Shown one piece after another: positions 1 through 7,928 of a DNA stretch of 24,049 nt. Source of the DNA: Streptomyces sp. WM6378. Lineage in GTDB: Bacteria > Actinomycetota > Actinomycetes > Streptomycetales > Streptomycetaceae. The translations under genes were made by a program, and so were the position numbers. Positions within the stretch are counted from its first letter, which is position 1, and every line of letters begins with the position of its first letter. Location: NCBI RefSeq assembly GCF_001279695.1, contig NZ_LGDD01000012.1, positions 1 to 24,049 of the forward strand, given 5' to 3'. The notes beneath the pieces are model-generated. The model made no database searches. It was not told the origin of the DNA and saw only the letters and a list, made by a program, of their open reading frames with translations.

Positions 1-95
1 CTGATCCGAAAATGAAAGCTCCGCAGGGCGTGCACCGTCGCCCCGCAAGTCGGTGAGTACGGCCGGCGGGTCGGCGGCGGCGTCTGGTCGCGGAC

Positions 96-1367
96 TCAGG
101 CGGCGGGTTCGATGACGACGCGGTAGCCGAGGGCTTCGAGTTGGCGGATGGCGGTGCGTTTCACGCGGTCGGGCTGGTGTCGGTGGCGGTCGTAGTAGTC
201 AGTGCCCAGGTCGTGGAACCGGGCCTCGGGATCGGCGAGCAGGTGCCAGATGACGACCAGCAGGGACCGGCCGACCGCGACGACAGCTTTCTTCCGTCCC
301 CGGCGTCGGGCTATGCGCCGGTAGCGTTCGCCGAGGAAGGTGTCGGTCTTGCCTGCCGCGACGGCGGCGTTGCCCAGGACCCGGGCCAGGTACGGATTGC
401 CGCGTCCGGTGGTGGACTTGCCCTTCTTCTTGCCCGCGGATTCCTTCACTCCCGGGGCGAACCGGGCCCAGGACACCAGGTGCCCGCTGGTCGGGAACCG
501 GCTCATGTCGACACCGACCTCAGACAGGATCACGCGGGCGGCGACCGGGTTCACCCCGGGGATCTCGTCGAGCCGTTCCACTGCCGAGGCAAAGGACGTG
601 ATCTGCTTCTCGATCTCGGCATCCAGCGCCTGGATATCGACGTCGATCATGTCCACCCGGGCCAGCATTCGCCGCAGCAGAAACGCGTGGTGGTCGGTGA
701 AGAACCCCGTGAACGCCTCCTGCAGCGTGGCGGCCTTCACCCGCAGCCGTCCCCGTGCCATCGACGCCAGGACACGCGGGTCACGCTCCCCGGCGACCAG
801 CGCCGCCATCATCTGCCGCCCTGAGATGCCGAAGATGTCGGTGGCCACCACGCTCAGCTTGATGCGGGCGTCCTCGAGCAGCTTCTCCACCCGGCTCTTC
901 TCCGCCGTGCGGGCCGTCACCAGGTCCACCCGGTAACGCGTCAGGTCCCGCAGCTGGCGGAACTTGGCGGGCGGGACGAAGCTGGGCCGCAGCATCTGGC
1001 GTTCGGCGACCTTGCAGAGCCAGACTGCGTCCAGCCGGTCGGTCTTGGGCCGGCCCGGCAGGTGCTTGACGTCCTTCGCGTTCACCAGCCAGGTGTCGAA
1101 CCCGGCGGCCTCCAGCACATAGAACGCCGGCTTCCAGTAGTCCGAAGTCGACTCCATCACCACCCGGGTCACCCCAAGACAGCGCAGGTGATCGGCCATC
1201 TCGAGCAGCGACCGGGTCATCGTCGGGAAGGCCCGCACCTCCTGCAGCCGCCGCCCGGAGCTGCCTTCCCCGGGCACCCGGGCGCAGCACACCAGCTCGG
1301 CCTTCCCGATGTCCAGCGCCGCTACCCGTTCGATGATCTCCTCATAATCCTGGACCTCTGCCAGCAC
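96..1367 (-). CDS. IS110-family transposase (DEDD / Tnp_20)
   Basis: This 423-aa protein catalyses excision and insertion of its own element. It has the two-domain layout of the family. The N-terminal RuvC-like DEDD domain shows VAALDIGKAE near residue 16 (first Asp), VVMESTSDYWK near 70 (Glu) and the K.D..DA element (RPKTDRLDAVWL) near 106-117. The C-terminal Tnp_20 domain contains a helix-hairpin-helix-like stretch LDEIPGVNPVAARVILSEVG near 267-286, followed by FARFAPG-like and KKKGKSTTGRGN segments. Length is normal for the family and no frameshift is visible. The start is GTG, with an AGGAGGGG-type ribosome binding site about 7 bases upstream. A nearby ATG at 1374 is out of frame. Confidence 0.93.
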   Translation of the reverse strand: MLAEVQDYEEIIERVAALDIGKAELVCCARVPGEGSSGRRLQEVRAFPTMTRSLLEMADHLRCLGVTRVVMESTSDYWKPAFYVLEAAGFDTWLVNAKDVKHLPGRPKTDRLDAVWLCKVAERQMLRPSFVPPAKFRQLRDLTRYRVDLVTARTAEKSRVEKLLEDARIKLSVVATDIFGISGRQMMAALVAGERDPRVLASMARGRLRVKAATLQEAFTGFFTDHHAFLLRRMLARVDMIDVDIQALDAEIEKQITSFASAVERLDEIPGVNPVAARVILSEVGVDMSRFPTSGHLVSWARFAPGVKESAGKKKGKSTTGRGNPYLARVLGNAAVAAGKTDTFLGERYRRIARRRGRKKAVVAVGRSLLVVIWHLLADPEARFHDLGTDYYDRHRHQPDRVKRTAIRQLEALGYRVVIEPAA

Positions 1368-1584
1368 CGTGCATCCCCTCCTCGCGGGAAGCGGACCGCT
1401 GCCCGGGGAGCCATGGGGCTGATGAAGAAATCTGATCCTCGTGCTCGAAGCAACACTGAAGCGCCCGTCGGCTGGCTCCCGCGTCCGGCTACGGAACGAC
1501 TTCGAAGATCACATTCGATACGACGTCACCGGGCAGCGGCCCCACCCCATTTTCCGTCCGGAAGGGGCGTCGCCGCAGGGATTC
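1368..1584 (-). ncRNA. Candidate IS110 bridge-RNA region (position inferred)
   Basis: IS110-group elements encode a structured bridge RNA in the non-coding end upstream of the transposase gene, which here is this gene-free stretch. On either strand it can fold a hairpin at about 1552-1563 (ttccg-tc-cggaa), extended by cccc at 1545-1548 with gggg at 1564-1567 across a small bulge. I could not define the loops that would pair with target and donor DNA. The call therefore rests mainly on family knowledge and position. Confidence 0.25.
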
Positions 1585-1609
1585 AAAGGGCTACGGAGAA
1601 GAGCCCCTT
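1585..1609 (-). terminator. Weak hairpin just after the pseudogene stop
   Basis: Read on the minus strand, aaggggct and agcccttt form a stem with one bulge and a loop of about 9 bases, starting 3 bases past the stop codon at 1612. A short T-rich end (tttgaat) follows. It could end transcription before the IS110 gene, or simply be part of the structured IS end. Confidence 0.35.
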
Positions 1610-1611
1610 GG

Positions 1612-2128
1612 TCACCGGGAGTTGGGCCGGTCGATGCCCGGACCGCGACGTGCCAGGCCGAACCGTCCCGGCACGTCCTCGTCCAGCCACCCCCGCTCCA
1701 CCAGACGCTTGAGCTTCACCCTCGTGCCCTCGATCTGTCGTCGCCGGCAGCCCGATCCGCGGCACAATCTGCTTGGCCTGCAGCGGGCCCGGTGCGTCGG
1801 CGATGACCTCCATGATGTCCCGGTACACATCCGGCAGCACCGTTGTCACCAGACCCTCCCGCCAAGGCGGGACCATCATCACCGCCGCCCCGTGCGGCTC
1901 CGACTCCCGCTCAGGCTCCGCCGACACGTCCAACTCGACGTCCATATCCGCGGCCGACAACTCAGCCAGCACCTTCGTGACGGTCTCCCGCGTGATCTCC
2001 AGCCGTGACAGGTCCTCCCGAGCCTTCTCCATCCTGAGGGCCAACTCCGCGGCCTCGGCCTGGAGTTCCTCGACACGCCGCCGAGCCGCAGCCTCCCGCG
2101 CCTCAAGCTCCTCCGGCAAAGACACCAT
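1612..2128 (-). pseudogene. Frameshifted coiled-coil / winged-helix protein
   Basis: From ATG at 2128 the frame encodes a Glu/Arg-rich coiled coil (PEELEAREAAARRRVEEL onward, about 55 residues), an acidic linker, and a winged-helix-like half containing VLPDVYRDIMEVIADAPG. Near 1741-1748 the frame breaks. The matching C-terminus (RVKLKRLVERGWLDED...GRFGLA) continues in another frame to the stop at 1612. The same architecture occurs intact at 19202-19645, where the equivalent segments read MLPPDYQRILAAVRQAGG and RGKLVRLTDRGWL. That match is why I treat the shift as real decay rather than a shorter gene. It lies upstream of, and in the same direction as, the IS110 transposase. The function of the family is not known to me; coiled coil plus winged helix suggests a DNA-binding dimer. 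Confidence 0.6.
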
Positions 2129-2240
2129 GGCACCCCACCTCCACCTCGCCACGGTAGAAGCACGACAGCACCGCCCACGCGTCAATCAGCATCTTCCCAG
2201 CTCAGCTGTCCCTCGAAAGGATCCACACCCAAGGGAGTTG

Positions 2241-2648
2241 ATGTGGTGTCAGCGATGGGGCAAGCCGGTCGCGATTACCGAGTTCGGCACCTGTGCCTAT
2301 GTGGGAGCGCCGAAGGCAGGGGGCATGGGCTGGGAGGTCGTCGACTGCACGAAACAGCCGAACGAGAGCAAGGGCAACCTGGTCCGCAGCGAACGGACGC
2401 GATCCGCCCATGTCGCCGACCTGCTCGATGTCTTCGAGTCCCTGGGGCTGTACGCGGCGGTGGCGTTCGAGTTCGTCACACCCGACGCCCCGCATCGGCC
2501 CGAGCCGCGTCTGGACCTCGACATGGCGGGCTGCAGCATCGTCAAGACGATCAAGGACGGGCCCGACGACTTGGCCTCCGCCTGGCGCTGGGAACCGAGG
2601 CAGGCCTTCCACGCCCCGGCCCGGCACTACCGCCGGGCGCGACACTGA
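2241..2648 (+). pseudogene. C-terminal fragment of a glycosidase-like TIM-barrel protein
   Basis: The in-frame segment reads KPVAITEFGTCAYVGAPKAG, then HVADLLDVFESLGLYAAVAFEF and a final RWEPRQAFHAPARHY before the TGA at 2646. The TEFG motif and the late W.P..AF.A...Y ending match the last third of putative glycoside hydrolases common in Streptomyces, some of which carry an automatic 'abortive infection' label. Nothing upstream of about 2241 continues the barrel: homology stops where the region upstream of the frameshifted coiled-coil gene begins. This is therefore a 5'-truncated remnant, probably cut by the insertion events to its left. No start codon with a convincing ribosome site is present. 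Confidence 0.5.
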
Positions 2649-2778
2649 CCCCGCCCGCGTGGTCCGGCTCCGGCTTGGCCGGTGGTGTGCGCCGGGGAGT
2701 GCGGGGGTGGGTCGTGCGTACGGCCGGAAGGCGGCTGGGTAGGGTACGGGCGGTATGTACCTACAAGGGGTGGGGTGG

Positions 2779-3510
2779 ATGGTGAGCCGTCAGCAGACGT
2801 GGGCCGCAGCGGGTTTGGCCGTGGTGATCGCGCTGGGTGCGGTCGGCTGTTCCAGCGGGGACGGCAAGAAGTCTTCCGGTGATGGGAAGGCCTCGCCGTC
2901 GGTCTCCGTCTCCGGTGGCGCGACGGGTGCGGGTGGCGGACCGGGGGGTGTGAAGGCGTTGCCCGGCCTGCCCACCGTGTCGATGGCGCGCACGGAACTG
3001 GCCGGGCTGAAGGTGGTTCCGGCGGGCTCGATGGCGGGGTACAGCCGCGACAAGTTCCAGCACTGGATCGGGCAGGGTGCCAAGTGCGACACCCGCGAGA
3101 CCGTACTGGACCGGGACGGCACCGGTGTGAAGAAGGACGCCGAGTGCAAGCCGGTGTCGGGGAAGTGGGTCTCCCGCTACGACCACCTCACCGTGGACAG
3201 CGCGTCGAAGATGGATATCGACCACACGGTTCCGCTGGCCAACGCCTGGCGCTCGGGCGCGAATTCATGGATGCCCGAGCAGCGCAAGGCGTTCGCGAAC
3301 GACCTCACCCACCCGCAGCTCGTCGCTGTCTCCGCGACCAGCAACCGGGCCAAGGGTGATCAGAGTCCGGACCAGTGGGCGCCGCCCGCGAAGGACTACT
3401 GGTGTGCGTACGCCGAGTCGTGGACCGCGGTGAAAGCCACGTACAAGCTGACCGTAACCCAGGCGGAGAAGGCCAAGCTGACCGAGATGCTCAACATGTG
3501 TGCCGCCTGA
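2779..3510 (+). CDS. Secreted lipoprotein with HNH-type (DUF1524-like) nuclease domain
   Basis: The product is 243 aa. A lipoprotein signal peptide (hydrophobic AAAGLAVVIALGAVGC) places the lipidated Cys at residue 24. A low-complexity Ser/Gly linker runs to about residue 60, then the nuclease domain follows. The HNH-like motifs are visible: MDIDHTVPLANAW (D148, H149) and HPQLVAVSATSNRAKGDQSPDQW (H178, N189, K192), as in the secreted DUF1524 / GmrSD-C-like nucleases of Actinobacteria. Four cysteines (103, 123, 209, 241) could form disulfides outside the membrane. The start at 2779 has AAGGGG 8 bases upstream; an earlier in-frame ATG at 2755 would give a poor signal peptide. It probably degrades nucleic acid at the cell surface. 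Confidence 0.85.
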   Translation: MVSRQQTWAAAGLAVVIALGAVGCSSGDGKKSSGDGKASPSVSVSGGATGAGGGPGGVKALPGLPTVSMARTELAGLKVVPAGSMAGYSRDKFQHWIGQGAKCDTRETVLDRDGTGVKKDAECKPVSGKWVSRYDHLTVDSASKMDIDHTVPLANAWRSGANSWMPEQRKAFANDLTHPQLVAVSATSNRAKGDQSPDQWAPPAKDYWCAYAESWTAVKATYKLTVTQAEKAKLTEMLNMCAA

Positions 3511-3546
3511 ACGCCTGGTGCGCGTCGGGGTGGAGGGCGGTGCAGG

Positions 3547-3861
3547 ATGGACAGCATGAACGGAAACCAGGAGCACGCGGCCGCGGGCGGGGCGGCGCGG
3601 TCGTTCACGGGCCGGGTCATCGCAGGCCCCGGCGGGGCGATGACGGACGAGGTCGGCGTGATCACCGGCGACCTCACCCTCACCACGAGCCTGGGCGACG
3701 ACGACTTGGCCCGCTTCGCCATTCAGTACACGGAGGCGGAGGACTGGTACACCCTGACCGGCAGCCCCCGGGCGCTTCCGCCGGACGGCCTTGAGGCGCT
3801 GCACGCCCGGACCCTGGAGGCGATCCGCGCAGGCGGCGCCGCCGAAGCGCCGACGACGTAG
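3547..3861 (+). CDS. Small hypothetical protein
   Basis: This 104-aa product is not one I can assign to a family. The middle (FTGRVIAGPGGAMTDEVGVITGDLTLTTSLGDDDLARFAIQY) looks like a compact soluble fold, and the C-terminus is Ala-rich. It follows the nuclease lipoprotein by 36 bases and is co-directional, so the two may be co-transcribed. The start is uncertain: ATG at 3547 has only a weak AGG just before it, while ATG at 3556 has GGA at a better distance. Codon use is typical of the neighbourhood. Confidence 0.6.
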   Translation: MDSMNGNQEHAAAGGAARSFTGRVIAGPGGAMTDEVGVITGDLTLTTSLGDDDLARFAIQYTEAEDWYTLTGSPRALPPDGLEALHARTLEAIRAGGAAEAPTT

Positions 3862-4024
3862 GCGGGCCGCGGCCGGAAGCGGGGACCAGGCCTCCTTTGG
3901 CTTCGCGGCACAGAGCCCTGCCTCAACGGCCTGAAGACTTGCGCCTGCCGTGGCAGGGTGGACGGATCTTCGTTGCTCCGGCTCCGGGGCAAGCAGGGCG
4001 ACAAGGCTAGGGGAGGGGGCGCGG

Positions 4025-4327
4025 GTGGCGGCGACTCAGCTGACACGCACGCACCGCATTCTGATCGGGGTGGTGGTCGCCGGGATCGGTTTCGCAGCGG
4101 GCCCTGGAGTTCGTCCAGGCCCACGGCAAGGTCACCGCCAACCCGGCGAAGGTGCTGGAGGTGGCCTACCAGGTCGCCGCGTACCTGTTCCGCGACCGAA
4201 GCCGGCACCTGGCAGTGCCTGCTCGACGGGCACGGCTTCACCGGCACCGCGGTGCTGCTCGTGCAGGGCCCCGAGGGCAGCCCCCCCCCCGCACCGCACC
4301 CTGGTCATCCGGGCCCACCGCACCTGA
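4025..4327 (+). pseudogene. Decayed DUF2637-like small membrane protein
   Basis: From GTG at 4025, behind a gggagggggc ribosome site, the first 25 residues include TRTHRILIGVVVAG and GIGFAAG. These resemble the start of DUF2637 membrane proteins found on actinobacterial mobile elements. The frame is then lost twice. One frame carries LEFVQAHGKVTANPAKVLEV and a later one EAGTWQCLLDGHGFTGTAVL, which do not look like DUF2637 and may come from a second gene. A run of ten C residues at 4281-4290 lies inside. I infer a chimeric, dead remnant; the family assignment rests only on the short N-terminus. Confidence 0.4.
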
Positions 4328-4329
4328 GG

Positions 4330-5568
4330 TCACGTCCTGCTGAGCTCGATCCCGCCGTCCGTCTGCTCGACTGCCACCGGCCGGGACAGGCCCCGGGATG
4401 CGGCCCAGGCGACCAGCCCGGCCGCCATGGTGAGCGCGTAGCCCGCCGCGAAGGCCACACGCGGCGCGTTCCAGCAGCGCGGGCAGCACCAGCATGCTGG
4501 ACATGCTCGCCACGTGGATCTTGATGGAGTCCGCGGTGAACAGGTGCAGCCGCTCAGGTCCCGGCATGCTGCCGATCTCCGCATTCAGCGTGATCGAGGT
4601 CAGCGGCACCAGCGCGCTGGCCGTCGCCGTCAGCAGCAGCACCTGGGGGAAGCTGGTGCTGACGGCGAACGCGGCGAGCAGCAGACCGCGCACCGTCCAC
4701 ACCAGGCAGTACCCGCCCGGGAAACCGCCCGGCAGGGCCAGGTTGCCGGTCAGCAGGTTGCCGGCGACGGCGCCGATCCCCATCGCGGACAGCACCACCG
4801 CGTACGCCCCGGCCCCGGCGTGCAGTTGGCTGGGCAGCTAGATCGGGATGCCGATGGTGAGCACCGTGGAGCAGAACTCCCCGACGCCACTCAACGCGAG
4901 CGTCCATCCGATCCGCGGATGCCCCCGCAGTACGGTCAGCGCCCGGGGCACCGCCTGCTCAGACGCCAGCTCCGCGTGGTCGCTCGGGCTCGTTGCTGCG
5001 GGTGCGAGCCCCGCCGTCACGGTGCGGCCGAGCCAGGCGAACGCTCCGGCGGACACCATGAACGTGCTGGCGTCCACCAGGAACAGCTTCTCCGCGGGCA
5101 TGAACGCCAGCAGCACCGCCGACGAGCCCGGCCCCACAAACCACGTGAGCCGGCCCGTGACGTCCATCAACCCGGTCACCTGCCGCACCCGGCCGGCGTC
5201 CACCATGCCCGGCACCAGCGCCGACAGACTCGGCCCGGTCACCGCGTCGCAGGTCCCCGCCAGCACGATCACCAGCAGGACACGGCAAGACCCAGGGAGG
5301 GCCACAGCCACGGCATCGCGCCCACCACGAGGATCTGCGCCGCCTCCACCCCAGCCAGGGCGCTAAACGACGCGAACCGGGCGACCAGCTTCCGGCCGAA
5401 GGCGCCGATCAGCAGGTGCGGCACCGACTCGACCACCACGACCAGGCCCAGCGCGACCGCACCCGATCTCTGCCACGCTGTCCATGCCAGCGCGAGGGTG
5501 AAGATCCTGTCGCCGAGCACGGACAGCGTCTCGGCGAGCCACAACACCAGAACCGGGCGCTGCCGCAT
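4330..5568 (-). pseudogene. MFS transporter pseudogene (EntS-like exporter)
   Basis: The combined reading frames give a full-size 12-helix major facilitator of about 410 aa. It starts MRQRPVLVLWLAETLSVLGD, contains the cytoplasmic loop after helix 2 (IGAFGRKLVARF) and GPSLSALVPGMVDAGRVRQV, and ends ...RPVAVEQTDGGIELSRT. Three lesions break it: a frameshift near 5285, an in-frame TAG at 4838-4840 after TIGIPI with the same frame continuing as LPSQLHAGAGAYAVVLSAMG, and another frameshift near 4455-4470. Three independent lesions argue for real decay rather than sequencing error. A GTG at 5577 is an alternative original start. The ancestral protein probably exported a small molecule. Confidence 0.8.
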
Positions 5569-5753
5569 CAGGCTCACATAACTCACTCGCGTGACTGTAG
5601 GAGCCAAGCCAACATCACGAGATGCCTTCGGCCACTCCTCCCCCAAAGGCAGTAGACAACTGCCAGTAGCACTCCGGGTGTTGCTGTATCCGAAGAACTG
5701 ACCTGCCCGGTGTAGCGCCGGTAGGCTGCTTGGACCTTCGGGTACGGATGTAC

Positions 5754-5804
5754 GAGTGTGGCCCGGATCCCCCGCATGCGCCGTGGGGGAACCGGGCCAC
5801 ACTC
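5754..5804. terminator. Very strong bidirectional hairpin
   Basis: Arms at 5754-5773 and 5785-5804 pair in 19 of 20 positions around an 11-base loop (gcatgcgccgt). It sits 13 bases past the DUF397 stop codon and upstream of the dead MFS gene on the same strand. The likely role is termination of the XRE/DUF397 operon. There is no long T-run, as is usual for Streptomyces terminators. Confidence 0.8.
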
Positions 5805-5817
5805 AACTAACAGTGGA

Positions 5818-6024
5818 TCAGGCCTTGGCGTACTGCACGAATGCAGCAAACGCGGCCGCGCCGATCCTGAACGCCGGACCGGCCGGCACCTTAGAGTCAC
5901 GGACGGCGACGCTGGAGGCCAGGTCAGCAATCTCGACGCAGTTCTGTCCCGGGTCGCTGTAGGACGACTTGACCCAGACGTCTTCTGGGGCCAGGTCGTA
6001 CGCGGTGAACGTGGCTTCAGTCAT
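5818..6024 (-). CDS. DUF397 small protein, partner of XRE regulator
   Basis: The 68-aa product contains the whole DUF397 signature: VWVKSSYSDPGQNCVEIADL, VAVRDSKVPAGPAF and a final aromatic helix AFAAFVQYAKA. Such proteins are encoded next to XRE-DUF5753 regulators in Streptomyces (as with the WhiJ/AbaA-type loci) and are thought to bind or antagonise them. I chose ATG at 6024 because it overlaps the upstream stop codon in an ATGACTGA arrangement, which implies translational coupling. A TTG 12 bases earlier (6036) is possible but less likely. A strong hairpin follows the stop. Confidence 0.9.
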   Translation of the reverse strand: MTEATFTAYDLAPEDVWVKSSYSDPGQNCVEIADLASSVAVRDSKVPAGPAFRIGAAAFAAFVQYAKA

Positions 6025-6910
6025 TTCGCTGCTCAATCTCTCGGGCTAGTCGTTGCATGATCGCCGGAGTCTTCTCCGGCGGGTGCGCCGAGGCCGCCAT
6101 GGACTGGAAAATCTCTCCGAACCTGGTGACCTCGGACGGTTTATCGGACATGGAGATGGCACCCCATGCGCTGTCGACCTGAACGGTGGCGGGCAACGTC
6201 TTGCCCAGGTCAAGGATGGTGAAGTTGTAGGCGAACTGAAGTGTCCAGGCCGCCGTGGGCAGCACCTGAATCCGCACGTTCTCTCGCTCCGCCAGTGCTG
6301 TGATCTCGGCGTACTGCTCGTGCATCAGCTGTACGTCACCAACTGGTCTCTGCAGCGCGGATTCCCGAACGATCACCCAGGCTCGGACAGGGTCATCGGG
6401 TCGCAAGATGGACTCCGCCTTTCGGCGCTTCCTCACCTCGACGTGCGCTCCGATGGACGCTGACGTCCAGCCTTCGATCGACCGGACTTCTTCGAACAGG
6501 GCTTTGGCGTAGTCCTCGGTCTGAAGAATCCCAGGTACCAGCGTGGGGTGGTACAGGCGCAGAGTGACGGCCTCAACTTCGATGCCTGCGTACGCCTGCA
6601 TCTCCGGCTTGAGACTGCCGCGATACTGCGTGAGCCAGTCCTGACTCGCTGCTCCCTTGTGCAGTTCTATGAGGCCGTCGAGCACCTCGACGTCGTCCAC
6701 CCCGTAGAGCTCAGCAAGGTTCTTCAGGTCCCCGATGTAGCGCAGTACGGCGCGGCCCTTCTCGACCCGCTGCAGCATGCCTTCGCTCAGGTGACGCAGT
6801 CCTAGCTCCTCGACAGCTTCCGCGATGGTGTAGCCGGAATCTGTTCGGAGCTGCCGCAGGCGCAGGCCGAGTTCGACCTTGCGGGCCGTCACGCCTACTG
6901 GCTTTGCCAC
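6017..6910 (-). CDS. XRE-family regulator with DUF5753 domain
   Basis: This 297-aa protein has an N-terminal helix-turn-helix at about residues 12-67 (LGLRLRQLRTDSGYTIAEAV ... EGMLQRVEKGRAVLR) and a DUF5753 domain from about 100 to 285. DUF5753 hallmarks are LVPGILQTEDYAKALF, VRKRRKAESIL, ESALQRPVGDVQLMHEQYAEI and IQVLPTAAW. It probably binds DNA as a dimer and pairs with the overlapping DUF397 product. The GTG start at 6910 has GGAAGG 7 bases upstream; the frame stays open for 28 more codons but those cross the promoter-like repeats. Three 11-bp direct repeats just upstream (6928-6980) suggest self-regulation. Confidence 0.92.
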   Translation of the reverse strand: MAKPVGVTARKVELGLRLRQLRTDSGYTIAEAVEELGLRHLSEGMLQRVEKGRAVLRYIGDLKNLAELYGVDDVEVLDGLIELHKGAASQDWLTQYRGSLKPEMQAYAGIEVEAVTLRLYHPTLVPGILQTEDYAKALFEEVRSIEGWTSASIGAHVEVRKRRKAESILRPDDPVRAWVIVRESALQRPVGDVQLMHEQYAEITALAERENVRIQVLPTAAWTLQFAYNFTILDLGKTLPATVQVDSAWGAISMSDKPSEVTRFGEIFQSMAASAHPPEKTPAIMQRLAREIEQRND

Positions 6911-6927
6911 GTTTGCACCTTCCTGTC

Positions 6928-6980
6928 GAGAGCTTCCCGTCTGGGAACGAGAGTCTCCCGGATAAAGGTGAGAGCTTCCC
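6928..6980 (-). promoter_or_regulatory. Three 11-bp direct repeats at exact 21-bp spacing (putative operator)
   Basis: gagagcttccc occurs at 6928-6938 and 6970-6980, and a two-base variant gagagtctccc at 6949-6959. The starts are exactly 21 bp apart, which is two helical turns, so three protein dimers could dock on one face of the DNA. The array lies 18 bp upstream of the XRE start codon. The likely ligand is the XRE protein itself; this is inferred from position. Confidence 0.6.
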
Positions 6981-7046
6981 ATGCCGTTCCCCAAGTCCTC
7001 AGTCTGGCACGGCGAGTTGGCCGACTGACAGTCGAGCTACAGCTAA

Positions 7047-7058
7047 TGGCATATGCCA
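7047..7058. promoter_or_regulatory. 12-bp perfect palindrome in the divergent intergenic region
   Basis: tggcatatgcca is a perfect dyad, followed by an A/T-rich stretch (aataaatatt) that is unusual in this DNA. It lies between the divergent XRE gene and the recombinase-like operon, about 230 bp before the latter. It could be an operator or part of a promoter. Nothing else recognisable was found between 6981 and 7286. Confidence 0.35.
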
Positions 7059-7286
7059 ATAAATATTCAAGAGGGATCTGGTGGAGATTCGCTTGCGGGT
7101 GAAGTTCCTCTGGCGCCAACGTAGTTGGTGAGCGCCTCGGGCATCGCAAGCGGGACGGCTCCCGGGAGGGAGCTGTTGCTCGGTTGGTGGCCCATGCCCC
7201 CGCGAAGGCCGACCATCCAACTCGGATCATGAGGCCCGGGGCACTCACCGGAACCTTCCCTGCCGCTCTTCTACGGAGACACCCCC

Positions 7287-7796
7287 ATGTCACCGATCCC
7301 GGCACGACCCGCAGCGTTACGAGACACCTCGTGGATGGACAAGGACAACGACAGGCACTGGCGCTCAGCGCGGGCTCCGCGCGTCCCGGTTGACCCCGGG
7401 CTGTTCCTGAAACGGCTGCGGAACGCGCTCAACGAACCCGCTCTCACCTTCCGCTCGTCGGTGCGCCCGCGGAGAGTCGTCACCTACGTGCGGACCCTGC
7501 CCGACGTCGACCCGAAGCCCATGCAGGCGCTGCTGCGCGTCGAGGCCGCACGCAGGGGCTGGGAGGTACGGAAGTGGCACGAACTGGTCGACGCGTGCGG
7601 CCCTCAGGCGCCGCAGGCGTGCGAGCAGTGGCTGAAGGCCCGCAAACTCCTCCACGAGGGCTTCGCCGACGGCGTGCTCGTGCTCGACCGCAGCCACATC
7701 AGCCGCAATGACCCGGAGTACGAGGTCGAGCTGCGGTTCGTGCACGAGCGGCAGTGCTTCACCGCGCTCGTCCATCCCGAGTCGGCCGCCGCATGA
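7287..7796 (+). CDS. Resolvase-fold protein lacking the catalytic serine
   Basis: Residues 62-165 of this 169-aa product follow the serine-recombinase N-terminal pattern. A first strand VVTYVRT (65-70) leads to a helix with LLRVEAARRGWEV, then a strand-and-motif segment FADGVLVLDRSHISRNDPEY (126-145) corresponding to the usual 'vvvldRlsR' block, then LRFVHERQCFTALVHP. In active enzymes the first strand reads YVRxS; here the serine position is Leu71, so DNA cleavage is not expected. There is no C-terminal DNA-binding domain. The 60-residue N-terminal extension is basic. ATG has GGAGA 7 bases upstream, and the stop overlaps the next start (ATGA). It is the first gene of a four-gene operon. Its role is unknown, possibly DNA or protein binding. 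Confidence 0.7.
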   Translation: MSPIPARPAALRDTSWMDKDNDRHWRSARAPRVPVDPGLFLKRLRNALNEPALTFRSSVRPRRVVTYVRTLPDVDPKPMQALLRVEAARRGWEVRKWHELVDACGPQAPQACEQWLKARKLLHEGFADGVLVLDRSHISRNDPEYEVELRFVHERQCFTALVHPESAAA

Positions 7797-7915
7797 GGTC
7801 CCTGGTCCGCTACCTGGACAAACGCCGCTGGGGCTGGCGGCAATGGTTGGCCCAGATCCTGATCGTCGTCGCTGTCGGGGCCGGAATGACCCCGCTGATC
7901 CTGTCCGCCCGATGA
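7793..7915 (+). CDS. 40-aa single-pass membrane peptide
   Basis: The start codon overlaps the previous stop as ATGA, so translation is likely coupled. The product opens with a very basic, Trp-rich stretch (MRSLVRYLDKRRWGWRQW) followed by one hydrophobic segment (LAQILIVVAVGAGMTPLILS), which predicts an N-in membrane peptide. The gene is short, but its position between two coupled genes and its clean amphipathic-plus-transmembrane layout support it. Function unknown; it could anchor a partner or act as a small membrane-active peptide. Confidence 0.65.
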   Translation: MRSLVRYLDKRRWGWRQWLAQILIVVAVGAGMTPLILSAR

Positions 7916-7928
7916 GGAGAGTCCGTTG

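Larger units (their letters stand above)
1..1584 (-). mobile_element. IS110-family insertion sequence, ends not resolved
   Basis: The element consists of one IS110-type transposase gene on the minus strand with non-coding flanks of at least 95 bp downstream and roughly 200 bp upstream. IS110 elements have no usual terminal inverted repeats, and the window starts inside or just at the downstream end, so the outer limits cannot be fixed. The 7-mer ctgatcc occurs at 1-7 and again at 1432-1438; this could reflect a repeated core at the junctions but may be chance. The right limit given is my estimate, placed just before the hairpin that follows the neighbouring pseudogene. Confidence 0.5.

Noticed and set aside
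1..1438. ctgatcc at both 1-7 and 1432-1438 as a target duplication of the IS110 element
   Set aside because: IS110 elements usually make no classical duplication, 7 bases can recur by chance, and an end at 1432 would leave little room for a bridge RNA.
4281..4290. Run of ten C as a programmed frameshift or phase-variation switch
   Set aside because: It lies in a gene already broken at other points, so a switch would not restore a product.
4514..5581. 355-aa plus-strand open frame
   Set aside because: It is antisense to the decayed MFS gene, has runs of Arg, His and Gln, and no recognisable motif.
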